A stretch of 23,998 bases of DNA from an uncultured Bacteroidales bacterium (GTDB lineage Bacteria; Bacteroidota; Bacteroidia; Bacteroidales; UBA932): the NCBI GenBank assembly GCA_900544815.1, contig UQWT01000029.1, positions 1 through 23,998 of the forward strand. Reading direction: 5' to 3'. Positions within the stretch are counted from its first letter, which is position 1, and every line of letters begins with the position of its first letter. Below are positions 15,839-23,927 of the stretch, one piece after another. Below the pieces are notes generated by a model that did no database searches, was not told where the DNA came from, and saw nothing but the letters and a program-made list of their open reading frames with translations. The translations under genes and the position numbers were made by a program.

Positions 15839-17470
15839 ATGGAATTTGAATATAACGAAATGTTCCCAATGGGACCTGATAAGACCGAATATCATCTCCT
15901 TACTAAAGATTATGTCTCAACAACCCAATTTGAGGGAAAAGAGATTGTTAAAGTAGACCCCGAGGGGCTTAGATTCCTTGCACGTTGGGCTTTTCACGAT
16001 GTTGCATTTATGCTTCGCCCTGCACACAATGAGCAGGTTGCAAAAATTCTCAGCGATCCTGAGGCCAGCCAAAACGACAAGGCCGTTGCAATTACAATGT
16101 TGCTTAACGCACAGGTTGCTGCCGGTGGACAACTGCCTATTTGCCAGGACACAGGAACTGCAACAATAGTTGCAAAGAAAGGACAGAACGTTTACACAGG
16201 CGGCGGTGATGCAGCAGCGCTTTCTCATGGAGTATTTGATACATATACAACAGATAATCTGCGATATTCTCAGAACATTCCGTTGGATATGTACAAAGAG
16301 AAGAATACAGGCTGCAACCTTCCTGCCCAGATAGATATCTATGCTACGGATGGCAATGAGTATAAATTCCTCTTTGTGGCAAAAGGCGGCGGATCTGCAA
16401 ACAAAACCTATCTTTTCCAGGAGACAAAAGCTCTTATTACTCCCGACAAATTAGAGAAATTCCTTGTTGAGAAGATGAAAACCCTTGGAACGGCAGCCTG
16501 CCCTCCTTATCATATTGCGTTTGTTATTGGAGGAACATCTGCGGATCTTAACCTTAAGACCGTTAAGTTGGCATCTACCCACTACTACGATGAGCTTCCA
16601 ACGCAAGGATCTGAGAAAGGACATGCCTTTAGAGATGTTGAGATGGAGAAAAAGCTGCTAAAAGCTGCGCATAACCTTGGAATAGGCGCTCAATTCGGCG
16701 GTAAATATTTTGCTCACGATATTAGAGTTGTACGTCTGCCACGTCACGGAGCATCGTGCCCTGTAGGAATGGGGGTAAGCTGTAGTGCAGACAGAAATAT
16801 AAAGGGTAAGATAAACAAAGAGGGCATCTGGTTGGAGACATTGGACAGCAATCCGGCAAGACTTATCCCTGCAGAATACAAGAACGGCTCAAAACATACA
16901 TCGGGAGTTCATATCAATTTGGACAGACCTATGAAGGAGGTTCTTGCAGACCTTACCAAATATCCTGTATCTACATTCCTTCTATTGGACGGAACAATCA
17001 TTGTAGGAAGGGATATTGCTCATGCTAAATTAAAAGAGCGTATAGACAAAGGAGAAGGCCTTCCTCAATACATAAAGGATCACCCAATATATTATGCAGG
17101 CCCTGCAAAGACCCCTAAAGGTATGCCAAGCGGATCATTCGGCCCTACAACAGCAGGACGTATGGACAGCTACGTTAACCTCTTCCAGGAGAATGGCGGT
17201 AGCATGATAATGATTGCAAAGGGTAATCGTAGTAAAGAGGTTACAGATGCATGTGCAAAACATGGCGGATTCTATCTTGGAAGCATAGGCGGACCTGCTG
17301 CAATCCTTGCAAAAGAGAATATCCTAAGCGTTGAGTGCCTTGAATACCCTGAACTTGGCATGGAGGCAATCTGGAAAATTAAAGTAAAAGATTTCCCTGC
17401 ATTCATCCTTGTTGATGATAAAGGCAACGACTTCTTTAGCCAGATACGTCCGCTCAACTGCGCAGAATAG
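15839..17470 (+). CDS. fumA: Fumarate hydratase, class I (iron-sulfur)
   Basis: This enzyme interconverts fumarate and malate in the cytoplasm, using a [4Fe-4S] cluster. The single-chain 543-residue length matches E. coli FumA/FumB. By position, Cys102 (LPICQDTG), Cys221 (TAACPPYH) and Cys315 (MGVSCSADRN) correspond to the three cluster ligands of E. coli FumA. AKGGGSANK at 181-189 and the later SGSFGPTTAGRMDSYV are also family signatures. The alpha and beta parts are fused, as in oxygen-sensitive class I enzymes typical of anaerobes. It lies 52 nt after prfB with no clear TAnnTTTG box, and ends before a strong bidirectional terminator. Confidence 0.95.
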   Translation: MEFEYNEMFPMGPDKTEYHLLTKDYVSTTQFEGKEIVKVDPEGLRFLARWAFHDVAFMLRPAHNEQVAKILSDPEASQNDKAVAITMLLNAQVAAGGQLPICQDTGTATIVAKKGQNVYTGGGDAAALSHGVFDTYTTDNLRYSQNIPLDMYKEKNTGCNLPAQIDIYATDGNEYKFLFVAKGGGSANKTYLFQETKALITPDKLEKFLVEKMKTLGTAACPPYHIAFVIGGTSADLNLKTVKLASTHYYDELPTQGSEKGHAFRDVEMEKKLLKAAHNLGIGAQFGGKYFAHDIRVVRLPRHGASCPVGMGVSCSADRNIKGKINKEGIWLETLDSNPARLIPAEYKNGSKHTSGVHINLDRPMKEVLADLTKYPVSTFLLLDGTIIVGRDIAHAKLKERIDKGEGLPQYIKDHPIYYAGPAKTPKGMPSGSFGPTTAGRMDSYVNLFQENGGSMIMIAKGNRSKEVTDACAKHGGFYLGSIGGPAAILAKENILSVECLEYPELGMEAIWKIKVKDFPAFILVDDKGNDFFSQIRPLNCAE

Positions 17471-17475
17471 TAGCT

Positions 17476-17519
17476 TTTGCTTTAGCTTTGGCTTTCAAAA
17501 TTAAATTAGCTAAAGCAAA
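17476..17519. repeat. Hairpin from a hexamer-like run after fumarase
   Basis: TTTGCTTTAGCT (17476-17487) is the exact reverse complement of AGCTAAAGCAAA (17508-17519), with a 20-nt loop. The arms are made of the same GCTTTN/AAAGCN units as the other intergenic runs, here arranged as an inverted pair. It lies just upstream of the main terminator. Confidence 0.6.
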
Positions 17520-17554
17520 GGCCAAAGTTAAACCGACTAATAAACAATAAATTG

Positions 17555-17590
17555 AAAAAAAACCGAGGCAAAAACGCCTCGGTTTTTTTT
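17555..17590. terminator. Bidirectional intrinsic terminator between fumarase and the LemA/TPM operon
   Basis: A perfect stem pairs AACCGAGGC (17561-17569) with GCCTCGGTT (17576-17584) around a 6-nt loop, with A-tract on one side (17555-17560) and T-tract on the other (to 17590). Read either way it gives a GC stem followed by U residues, so it can end both convergent transcripts. Confidence 0.93.
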
Positions 17591-17594
17591 CCTT

Positions 17595-18461
17595 TTACCA
17601 TGAACCTCCGGCACCACCACCGCCAAAATGGCCACCGCCGAATCCTCCGAATCCACCTCCACTACTGCCAAAACCTCCACCGGAGCCACCTCTAAAGCCG
17701 CTACCAGAAGATCGTCCGCCACTATTGCTAAGGATAGACCCTAACAGCAAAAGATCAAGGGCGCTCGGGCCTTTTCTTCCACCACCTTTATCATTGCCAC
17801 CCATATTGTTTTCATTCTTTCCAAACACTGCGACAACAATGCAGAAAAGGATAAAACCAACAAAGATAATTCCAATGGCAGCAGCAATAAGGTCATCGCT
17901 TTCGCTATCACCGTATCTGTTTGCAAACTCATCAGATGATATTTCACCTGCCAACAGAGGCATCAGTCGGTCTACAGTATTATTTATACCACCGTAATAA
18001 TCATTCTGTTTAAAATATGGGATCATCTCATTATTCACAACAGACGATGCCAATGCATCCGGGAGTACACCCTCCAAACCATATCCTGTTGCAATAAAGG
18101 CCTCACCTCTTTCGGTTTCTGTTTTTGGCTTTACAAGTATTACTATTCCGTTGTTGTACTTTTCATGTCCTACACCCCATTTCTCACCTATCTCGTATGC
18201 AAGAGATGCCTTGTCCATACCGTAAAGCTCCGGAACAATAACCACTGTTATCTGATTGGAAGTACTGTCTGCAAAATCCACAAGTTTTCTCTCCAAAGCA
18301 TTGTTCTGCTCTGGAGAGAGGATAGAAGCCATATCATTAACAAGTCTTGGCGGTACAGGCCGTGCAGGGACTTGAGCCAACAACGAACTGCCTGTTAGCA
18401 ACACCAGACAGATGCAGAACAATTTTATAAGAGCAGATCCTGCTCTGCAACAATATCTCAT
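17595..18461 (-). CDS. Secreted TPM-domain protein with Gly-rich tail (YgcG-like)
   Basis: The 288-residue protein has a signal peptide (about 1-30) and a TPM domain (about 34-170) that begins with VNDMASILSPEQNNALERKL. A transmembrane helix (about 192-214) and a Gly/Ser/Phe-rich tail (about 238-288) ending GGGGAGGSW follow. This is the usual architecture of YgcG-type TPM proteins, in which the TPM domain faces the periplasm. Some TPM proteins are linked to photosystem repair or acid phosphatase activity, but the role here is unknown. It is the last gene of the lemA operon, 27 nt after the preceding TPM gene. The Gly tail generates spurious overlapping frames. Confidence 0.88.
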   Translation of the reverse strand: MRYCCRAGSALIKLFCICLVLLTGSSLLAQVPARPVPPRLVNDMASILSPEQNNALERKLVDFADSTSNQITVVIVPELYGMDKASLAYEIGEKWGVGHEKYNNGIVILVKPKTETERGEAFIATGYGLEGVLPDALASSVVNNEMIPYFKQNDYYGGINNTVDRLMPLLAGEISSDEFANRYGDSESDDLIAAAIGIIFVGFILFCIVVAVFGKNENNMGGNDKGGGRKGPSALDLLLLGSILSNSGGRSSGSGFRGGSGGGFGSSGGGFGGFGGGHFGGGGAGGSW

Positions 18462-18488
18462 TCTCTATATCCTTTTATGTAATATCAA

Positions 18489-18926
18489 CTATTCGCCAAA
18501 TGAAATATCATCCGGCTGCTCATTAACATCATCTTTCCGATATGGGAAATATGCCATCAACTCTTTTCCTGCCATTTTTATTGCACTGCATATCCCTTTG
18601 CAAAACTCCCCTTTTTTAAAGAGGTCTGTCATGACATCCTTAATCCCATTCCAGAAATCAGGCGGAACTTTAGAGTTTATTCCGCAATCGCCGATAATTG
18701 CAAAACGCTTGTTGCTAACATCTATGTAGATAAGCACACCATTGCGGGCTGCAGTTTTATACATCTTGAGATAGTTGAAAATGTATACCGCTCTCTGCAT
18801 AAGATCCGCCTTGCATTTGGATTCGATATGAACCCTTATCTCACCGGAAGTTTTGAGCTCTGCCTCCTTTATAGTTGATACAATAAGGCTTTGCTCCTCT
18901 TTAGTTAGAAAATCTCTGCCTCTCAT
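18489..18926 (-). CDS. Soluble TPM-domain protein
   Basis: The 145-residue protein is essentially a bare TPM domain: LTKEEQSLIVSTIKEAELKT at the N-terminus, then SGEIRVHIESK, NGVLIYIDVSNKRFAIIGD and a C-terminal helix. It has no signal peptide or membrane segment. It lies between lemA (25 nt) and the larger TPM gene (27 nt), a lemA-TPM-TPM order seen in other Bacteroidetes. The biochemical role is unknown. Confidence 0.85.
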   Translation of the reverse strand: MRGRDFLTKEEQSLIVSTIKEAELKTSGEIRVHIESKCKADLMQRAVYIFNYLKMYKTAARNGVLIYIDVSNKRFAIIGDCGINSKVPPDFWNGIKDVMTDLFKKGEFCKGICSAIKMAGKELMAYFPYRKDDVNEQPDDISFGE

Positions 18927-18951
18927 TCAACAAAAAATATTAATCAATTGT

Positions 18952-19545
18952 TTATTGGAAATTTACCTCAGGTGCCTTGTCTGCCCCCTCACTTGCAGTA
19001 AAATAAGGCTTCTTTTCAAAGCCGAACATACCTGCAAGGATATTGTTAGGGAACCTTCTTATCTTGGTATTGTACACCTTGGCAACCTCATTGAATTTGT
19101 TTCTCTCAACAGCAATTCTGTTTTCTGTCCCCTCAAGCTGAGACTGAAGTGCCAAAAAGTTCTTATTGGCTTTAAGATCCGGATAATTCTCCGTTATGCT
19201 AAGCAATCTGCTCAATGCCATGCCAAGGCTACCCTGAGCTTCCTGATATTTCTTAAGCGACTCCTCATTAAGGTCATCTATATTTACCGACATCTGTGTC
19301 GCCTTGCTTCTGGCCTCAACAACACCCTCCAAAGTAGAGGACTCGTGGGCTGCATAGCCTTTTACGGTAGAAACCAAATTAGGTATTAGATCTGCTCTTC
19401 TCTGATAAACATTTTCAACTTGAGACCAAGCGCTTGAAACATTCTCCTCTGCAGTAACCATAGAGTTATATGCCCCTTTAACCCAAGCGAACAACGCTAA
19501 TGCTATACCTGCAACAACAATAAGTACAATTAATCCTTTTTTCAT
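18952..19545 (-). CDS. lemA: LemA family protein
   Basis: The 197-residue protein has one N-terminal transmembrane helix (about residues 4-23), then the LemA helical-bundle domain starting with YNSMVTAEENVSSAWSQVEN and continuing through QRRADLIPNLVSTVKGYA. The rest lies outside the cytoplasmic membrane or in the cytoplasm; topology is not settled by sequence. It is the first gene of the minus-strand operon with the two TPM genes. Its function is unknown, with membrane or envelope maintenance a common guess. Confidence 0.92.
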   Translation of the reverse strand: MKKGLIVLIVVAGIALALFAWVKGAYNSMVTAEENVSSAWSQVENVYQRRADLIPNLVSTVKGYAAHESSTLEGVVEARSKATQMSVNIDDLNEESLKKYQEAQGSLGMALSRLLSITENYPDLKANKNFLALQSQLEGTENRIAVERNKFNEVAKVYNTKIRRFPNNILAGMFGFEKKPYFTASEGADKAPEVNFQ

Positions 19546-19584
19546 TCTATCAAAATTTTTAATGTCAAAACAATAATTAATAAT

Positions 19585-19677
19585 TTGTGAGAGTCTGATA
19601 GCCGTTCACTATTGTTCTTTCTCACAATGAAAATCTTTGATATCTCAACTTGGTCAAATTAATTTCAAAGATTTTCA
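19585..19677. repeat. Two abutting inverted repeats upstream of lemA
   Basis: TTGTGAGA (19585-19592) is the exact complement pair of TCTCACAA (19620-19627). Immediately next to it, TGAAAATCTTTGA (19628-19640) pairs exactly with TCAAAGATTTTCA (19665-19677) over a 24-nt spacer. They lie in the 167-bp gap between the FISUMP gene stop and the lemA start, both on the minus strand. They could form a 3' end structure for the former or a structured leader/operator for the latter; no U-tract follows, so a standard terminator is unlikely. Confidence 0.65.
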
Positions 19678-19712
19678 TGTTCGTTTTTATTTTTTATAGA
19701 TTTAAATTTAAA

Positions 19713-20744
19713 TTAAATTTTCTTTACACACCTAACAGATATACCAAACAGATCTTTTGCAACATGGTTCACAGGGCAACCTGTCTGATTGTAGAATATG
19801 TATCTGTAGTAAGCACTGTTGGAATCCTTCTCAGACGAGCTCCACCAGAAGCCGTACTTGAACAACATTCCAAAGTTGTTTCCGCCATTGGTAACATAGC
19901 CTGTTGCCAAAGCGTTCCACCCTAACTTGTTATTTGGAGTTGCCGTTCCGGAGAATGGCCAGATATTATTTCCGTTGAATGTTGCAGAGACAGCCAGCGC
20001 GTCTCCAACACCTTTCCAATCATCAAAAAAATCTATATTATCCGCACCTAACGCTACTTTCGCAAGATCCTGCCAATCCTCATTCGTAGGTACGCTCCAA
20101 CCATCCGGGCAAATACCTTGCGGTCCGTTACCCAATCCGTTGCGGGACTCTCCGCCCGTTGCCTCGTTCCATGTATATAATCTTCCGAATACCGTTCCGG
20201 CTGCAGGTGCATTTCCGTATGGAACACCGGCACCCTCGTAATTAAGGTTCTCCGTGAACCAATTAAGATTTCCAATCTTCTGAATATGATACCATTTGTT
20301 TTCTCTGGTATCGAAAATAGAATCCTTTGGTTGTGGAATTCCCTCTATACTTCCGTTAAATCCAGGTTTTACAACGGTAATATTATTTGAAACAGATTGG
20401 TTATAGTAACCTGTACATTTTGCAATATACTGAACGGCAAAAGTCGCAAGCGAATCCGGTATGGTTATGGTGGTACTCTGCCCTTTTACAGTATCAATAA
20501 GGCCTTTACTGTACCAGCAATATGTAACCCCCTCTGTTGGAGATACTACACTGTTGCCATTAAGAGAATATGTCTCACCTACAAGTGAATAGAGCGGCAA
20601 CTTAAATGACAGCTGCCCATCCATAGAGGGCAAAACTTTGTCGTCATCGTCATCTTTCTTGCATGATGTAAACACAACAGCCCCGCAAAGCGCAGCCGCC
20701 ACAACCAACCTTGAGGCAAATTTCATGGAATTTTTCAAATTCAT
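19713..20744 (-). CDS. FISUMP-domain lipoprotein, probably surface-exposed
   Basis: The 343-residue protein has a lipoprotein signal ending FTSC (Cys28), followed by KKDDDDD. An acidic patch right after the cysteine resembles the lipoprotein export signal that sends Bacteroidetes lipoproteins to the outer face of the outer membrane. A beta-rich Ig-like region (about 45-135) precedes a C-terminal Fibrobacter succinogenes major paralogous domain (FISUMP). That domain shows ENKWYHIQKIGNLNWFTENL, GRLYTWNEA, CPDGWSVPTNEDW, WWSSSEKDSNSAYYRYI and the closing GISVRCVKK. Such proteins are common surface proteins of gut and rumen Bacteroidetes with unknown ligands. It has its own promoter candidate and stands alone. 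Confidence 0.87.
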   Translation of the reverse strand: MNLKNSMKFASRLVVAAALCGAVVFTSCKKDDDDDKVLPSMDGQLSFKLPLYSLVGETYSLNGNSVVSPTEGVTYCWYSKGLIDTVKGQSTTITIPDSLATFAVQYIAKCTGYYNQSVSNNITVVKPGFNGSIEGIPQPKDSIFDTRENKWYHIQKIGNLNWFTENLNYEGAGVPYGNAPAAGTVFGRLYTWNEATGGESRNGLGNGPQGICPDGWSVPTNEDWQDLAKVALGADNIDFFDDWKGVGDALAVSATFNGNNIWPFSGTATPNNKLGWNALATGYVTNGGNNFGMLFKYGFWWSSSEKDSNSAYYRYIFYNQTGCPVNHVAKDLFGISVRCVKKI

Positions 20745-20779
20745 CTTGACTTATAAAACTTCTTAGAATTAATAGAATG

Positions 20780-20787
20780 CAAATTTA
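20780..20787 (-). promoter_or_regulatory. Candidate -7 box (TAAATTTG) of the FISUMP lipoprotein
   Basis: The minus-strand TAAATTTG matches TAnnTTTG and lies 35 nt upstream of the ATG at 20744. It is only 11 bp from the plus-strand box of apbE, so the two -7 elements sit almost back to back. A -33 element is not clear. Confidence 0.5.
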
Positions 20788-20798
20788 ACATTTTTTCC

Positions 20799-20806
20799 TA
20801 TTTTTG
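20799..20806 (+). promoter_or_regulatory. apbE: Candidate -7 box (TATTTTTG) of apbE
   Basis: TATTTTTG matches TAnnTTTG on the plus strand. Transcription beginning a few bases downstream would leave almost no leader for the first in-frame ATG (20817), which supports the second ATG at 20838 as the true start. Confidence 0.5.
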
Positions 20807-20823
20807 TACTAAAATCATGCCAT

Positions 20824-20828
20824 TGGAG
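20824..20828 (+). promoter_or_regulatory. apbE: GGAGG ribosome-binding-like site deciding the apbE start
   Basis: GGAGG lies 9 nt before the ATG at 20838 and downstream of the alternative ATG at 20817. With the lipoprotein signal beginning exactly at 20838, this favours the shorter protein. Bacteroidetes depend little on such sites, so it is supporting evidence only. Confidence 0.45.
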
Positions 20829-20837
20829 GCTACAATA

Positions 20838-21881
20838 ATGAATAGAATATTTCTGCCATTAGCGGTCTTGTTTACCCTTTGCACTGCCTGTAACAAAACT
20901 AACAGTGCATATAAGACTTATGACGGCTTTGCTCAGGGGGGGACTTATCACATCACTTGTAATCTTAGCGGCATTTCAGACTCTTTGTCTGCTAATCTTC
21001 CCGACAGTTTATCGCTGTTTTTTGAGCAGATAAATCATTCTTTGTCGGGATACGACTCAACATCTATAGTTTCTTTGGTGAACAGGGGAGACAACCCGCC
21101 GCTTGACAAGCTCTTTACCGAGACATTCAACGCGTCAAAGAGGGTATGGGAGGAGAGCAGCGGCTATTTTGATATAACCGGAGCACCGCTTTTTGATGCG
21201 TGGGGATTTGGTTTCAAGGATGGAGAGCGGGTTACAGAAGCTAAGATAGACAGTATCTTACAGATTGTTGGCAACGATAAGGCCAGAATTGTGGAGAGAG
21301 ATACTGTGATAGAGGGCGTGCGTGGATGCTACAATTTTCTTGAGTTTGATGACAGCCGGATGAAAGTTAACTTTAACGCAATCGCACAAGGATATACATG
21401 CGACTATATAGCATCAAAGTTCAACAGTTGGGGAATGACAGACTACCTTATTGAGGTTGGCGGCGAGATCTATGCCAAAGGGGTCAACTCAAAGGGGAAT
21501 GCCTGGAGGGTTGGAATAGATAGGCCCGAAGATGGTAATTTCATGCCCGGTGAGTCGTTGGAAGCGGTGATAGAGATAAGCGGTCAAGGGCTTGTAACAT
21601 CCGGCAACTACCGTAAGTTCTACATAGAGGATGGAAAAAAGTACTCGCATACCATTAACCCTAAGACAGGTTATCCTGTAAACCACACGTTGCTGTCTGC
21701 CACTGTTGTTGCTCCAGATGCCACAACGGCAGATGCATACGCCACATATTTTATGGTTATAGGATTGGATGAGGCAAAGGAGGTACTTAAGAATCGCCCG
21801 GAACTTGGTGCGGTATTGATCTATGCAGATGGGGAGGCAATGAAAGAGTGGAGCTGTAACTGCAAATGGACCAAGCCATAA
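20838..21881 (+). CDS. apbE: FAD:protein FMN transferase (ApbE), lipoprotein
   Basis: ApbE covalently attaches FMN to Thr/Ser of exported flavoproteins such as Rnf or Nqr subunits, using FAD. From the chosen ATG the 347-residue protein starts with a lipoprotein signal MNRIFLPLAVLFTLCTAC (Cys18), so it is membrane-tethered on the periplasmic side. Family motifs are PLFDAWGFG, NFNAIAQGYTCDYIA, EVGGEIYAKG, SGNYRKF, SHTINPKTGYP and the metal-binding ATTADAYAT. No rnf, nqr or other flavoprotein target gene is adjacent, so the substrate is elsewhere. The longer start at 20817 would add seven residues before the signal peptide and is rejected. Confidence 0.93.
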   Translation: MNRIFLPLAVLFTLCTACNKTNSAYKTYDGFAQGGTYHITCNLSGISDSLSANLPDSLSLFFEQINHSLSGYDSTSIVSLVNRGDNPPLDKLFTETFNASKRVWEESSGYFDITGAPLFDAWGFGFKDGERVTEAKIDSILQIVGNDKARIVERDTVIEGVRGCYNFLEFDDSRMKVNFNAIAQGYTCDYIASKFNSWGMTDYLIEVGGEIYAKGVNSKGNAWRVGIDRPEDGNFMPGESLEAVIEISGQGLVTSGNYRKFYIEDGKKYSHTINPKTGYPVNHTLLSATVVAPDATTADAYATYFMVIGLDEAKEVLKNRPELGAVLIYADGEAMKEWSCNCKWTKP

Positions 21882-22084
21882 TAGGCTTAGGCGTTGGCGT
21901 TAGCATTGGCCTTAATTTAGTTTATAGTTGAGCGTTTATAGTGTATAGAAGGGTAAAGAAGTTTAAGATGATTAACAGACTCTAAACTATAAACAATAAA
22001 CTAATATGTCGTTAGCTGTTTTGGAGAGTAGAGAGGGTATAGAGAGGAAAGAATTGAACTAATTGGATTTAAAATATTTCTGTA
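21882..22084. other. 203-bp intergenic gap with repeat elements
   Basis: The gap holds a hexamer-like run (21884-21911), copy B of the 40-bp repeat, a fold-back partner arm ending near 22005 and a purine-rich tract that shares GAGTAGAGAGGGT (22026-22038) with 9660-9672 in the other repeat family. No terminator or TAnnTTTG box is clear. Confidence 0.65.
21910..21949 (+). repeat. 40-bp dispersed repeat core, copy B
   Basis: This matches the reverse complement of 14615-14654 with one mismatch. It is followed by an imperfect inverted arm ending near 22005, as in the fold-back element upstream of prfB, though the pairing here is poorer. Confidence 0.8.
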
Positions 22085-23863
22085 ATGACACACTTGAATA
22101 ACTCAGACAAGACGGGAAGAAGAAAATTCCTGTTAAAGAGTGCAGCAGCATTAGGCACAGGTGCTGTAATGATGGCAGAGAGTAATCTGTTTCCGCTCTC
22201 TGCAGCAGAGAGATCTGTTGAGAATGTCGGTAACGGTAAGGAGAAAAAACCTTTTAAAAAGGAATCTATCTCTGTTAAGAATCCTTACGACATAGTTATT
22301 ACCGGAGGACTTGTTTACGATGGTACACGTGCCCTCCCTTTTAAAGGAAATGTTGCAATAAAGGAGGGAAAGATACGTGATATTTGGGAGGAGAACGGCG
22401 AGTCGCTTCCTGCCGCACGCGAAGTTATAGAGTTGGGCAAGGATGAGGTCGTCTCTCCCGGATTTATAGATATTCACACCCATACAGATACCAATCTGTT
22501 GGAAGCTCCGCTTGGTGACAGCCGTATTTATCAAGGTATTACAACAGATAATGGCGGAAACTGCGGAGATTCACCTTTTCCATATTCAGATGAATATTTC
22601 GCCTCAAAGAAGGGAAGCAAACGTTTCGGGTATCCATTCTGGCAGAATTTGGATGGTTTCTTTGATGCATTGGAGCAGAAGAAGATAGGTATAAACTACT
22701 CAACACTTACAGGCCAAGGGCAGTTAAGGAGTGCGGTGGTCGGTGACAACAATGTCCCATGCACAAAGGAGCAGCTTAAAAAGATGTGCGATATTTTGGA
22801 GATGCAGTTGGAGATGGGCAGCACAGGATTGTCTTGCGGATTGGAATATGCTCCAGGCTCATACGCATCAGATGAGGAGCTTACAGAACTTTGCAAGATT
22901 GTGGCAAAGCACAACAAGCTGTTTGCAATTCATATGAGGAATGAGGATGATAGGGTTGAGGAGTCTGTAAAGGAGGCTATTGCAATTGCACGTAACAGCG
23001 GTGCAAGATTGGAGATATCCCATCTTAAAGCACAGAATGCTGCCAATTGGCATAAGGGACCTAATTTGGTTAAACTAATAGAGGAGGGGAGAAGATCCGG
23101 TGTTGATGTGGCGTTTGATCGCTACCCTTATACAGGGTTCTCAACAGGGCTTACCTCATTCATTCCGCTTAATGACAGGCAAGGGTCAAACGCAGAGATT
23201 CTTGCGCGATTAGAGGACAAAAAGAAATCAGATGAGATTGGCAAATACGCGCGTTCAAGAGTTGAGCGCCTTGGAGGTCCTCAGAATGTGCTTATTGCAG
23301 CTTGCGATGCTCCGGAAAATAAACAATTCTCAGGAAAGACAATCAAGGAGATCTGCGACATGACAGGTAAGGAGGTATGGGAGCAGATACGAGAGCTTTT
23401 AATATCTGAAAAACTTGGAGTTCAGATTGTTGGTTTTGCAATGTGCGATGAGAATATAAACCTCTTCTTCTCAAATCCGCTTGGTATGCCGGCATCTGAC
23501 GGAAGTGTCTATTCGCCTTACGGCAGGCTTGGCAAAGAGATACCACATCCAAGGTCATACGGGACATTTCCAAGATTCTTTGGAAAATATGTAAGGGAGA
23601 ATAAGGTTTGCGATCTGCAGACTGCCATTTACAAGTGTACCGGATTCCCTGCATCGAGATTGGGATTCAAAGACAGAGGCCTTATAAAGGTTGGCTTTGC
23701 GGCTGATATAGTCATCTTTAATCCAAACACAATTATAGATGTGGCAACATTTGAGAAACCACATCAAGGTGCAACAGGAATATCTGCTGTTATCGTAAAT
23801 GGCCAAACTACCATCCGCAACGGAAAGCATAACGGTGTCTTCAACGGACAGGTGTTAAGATAA
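22085..23863 (+). CDS. N-acyl-D-amino-acid deacylase-type amidohydrolase, Tat-exported
   Basis: The enzyme probably hydrolyses N-acyl-D-amino acids or related D-amino-acid amides. The 592-residue protein opens with a twin-arginine signal (Arg12-Arg13 in GRRKFLLKSAAALG), implying folded export with its metal bound. The amidohydrolase domain has the metal-binding HTHTD (His131, His133) after SPGFIDI. It then has NGGNCG (156-161), FAIHMRNEDD, LEISHLKAQ, ASDGSVYSPYG with the catalytic Asp, and HPRSYGTFPRF, all typical of the D-aminoacylase family. D-amino acids in peptidoglycan are a likely source of substrate, but the true substrate cannot be read from sequence. It is followed by an intrinsic terminator. 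Confidence 0.9.
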   Translation: MTHLNNSDKTGRRKFLLKSAAALGTGAVMMAESNLFPLSAAERSVENVGNGKEKKPFKKESISVKNPYDIVITGGLVYDGTRALPFKGNVAIKEGKIRDIWEENGESLPAAREVIELGKDEVVSPGFIDIHTHTDTNLLEAPLGDSRIYQGITTDNGGNCGDSPFPYSDEYFASKKGSKRFGYPFWQNLDGFFDALEQKKIGINYSTLTGQGQLRSAVVGDNNVPCTKEQLKKMCDILEMQLEMGSTGLSCGLEYAPGSYASDEELTELCKIVAKHNKLFAIHMRNEDDRVEESVKEAIAIARNSGARLEISHLKAQNAANWHKGPNLVKLIEEGRRSGVDVAFDRYPYTGFSTGLTSFIPLNDRQGSNAEILARLEDKKKSDEIGKYARSRVERLGGPQNVLIAACDAPENKQFSGKTIKEICDMTGKEVWEQIRELLISEKLGVQIVGFAMCDENINLFFSNPLGMPASDGSVYSPYGRLGKEIPHPRSYGTFPRFFGKYVRENKVCDLQTAIYKCTGFPASRLGFKDRGLIKVGFAADIVIFNPNTIIDVATFEKPHQGATGISAVIVNGQTTIRNGKHNGVFNGQVLR

Positions 23864-23888
23864 TAATAAAGAGGTATTTATAGAGAGT

Positions 23889-23927
23889 GCCCGCGAAGTG
23901 TAATTTCTACGTTTCGTGGGCTTTTTT
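23889..23927 (+). terminator. Intrinsic terminator of the amidohydrolase gene
   Basis: GCCCGCGAA (23889-23897) pairs with TTCGTGGGC (23913-23921) with one G-T pair, followed by six T. It begins 25 nt after the stop codon. Confidence 0.88.

Noticed and set aside
17537..17722. Short Val/Ala-rich frame near the TPM gene end
   Set aside because: It is an out-of-frame reading of the Gly-rich tail of the TPM protein.
20817..20837. Earlier ATG for apbE at 20817
   Set aside because: It would put seven residues ahead of a lipoprotein signal and leave almost no leader after the TAnnTTTG box.
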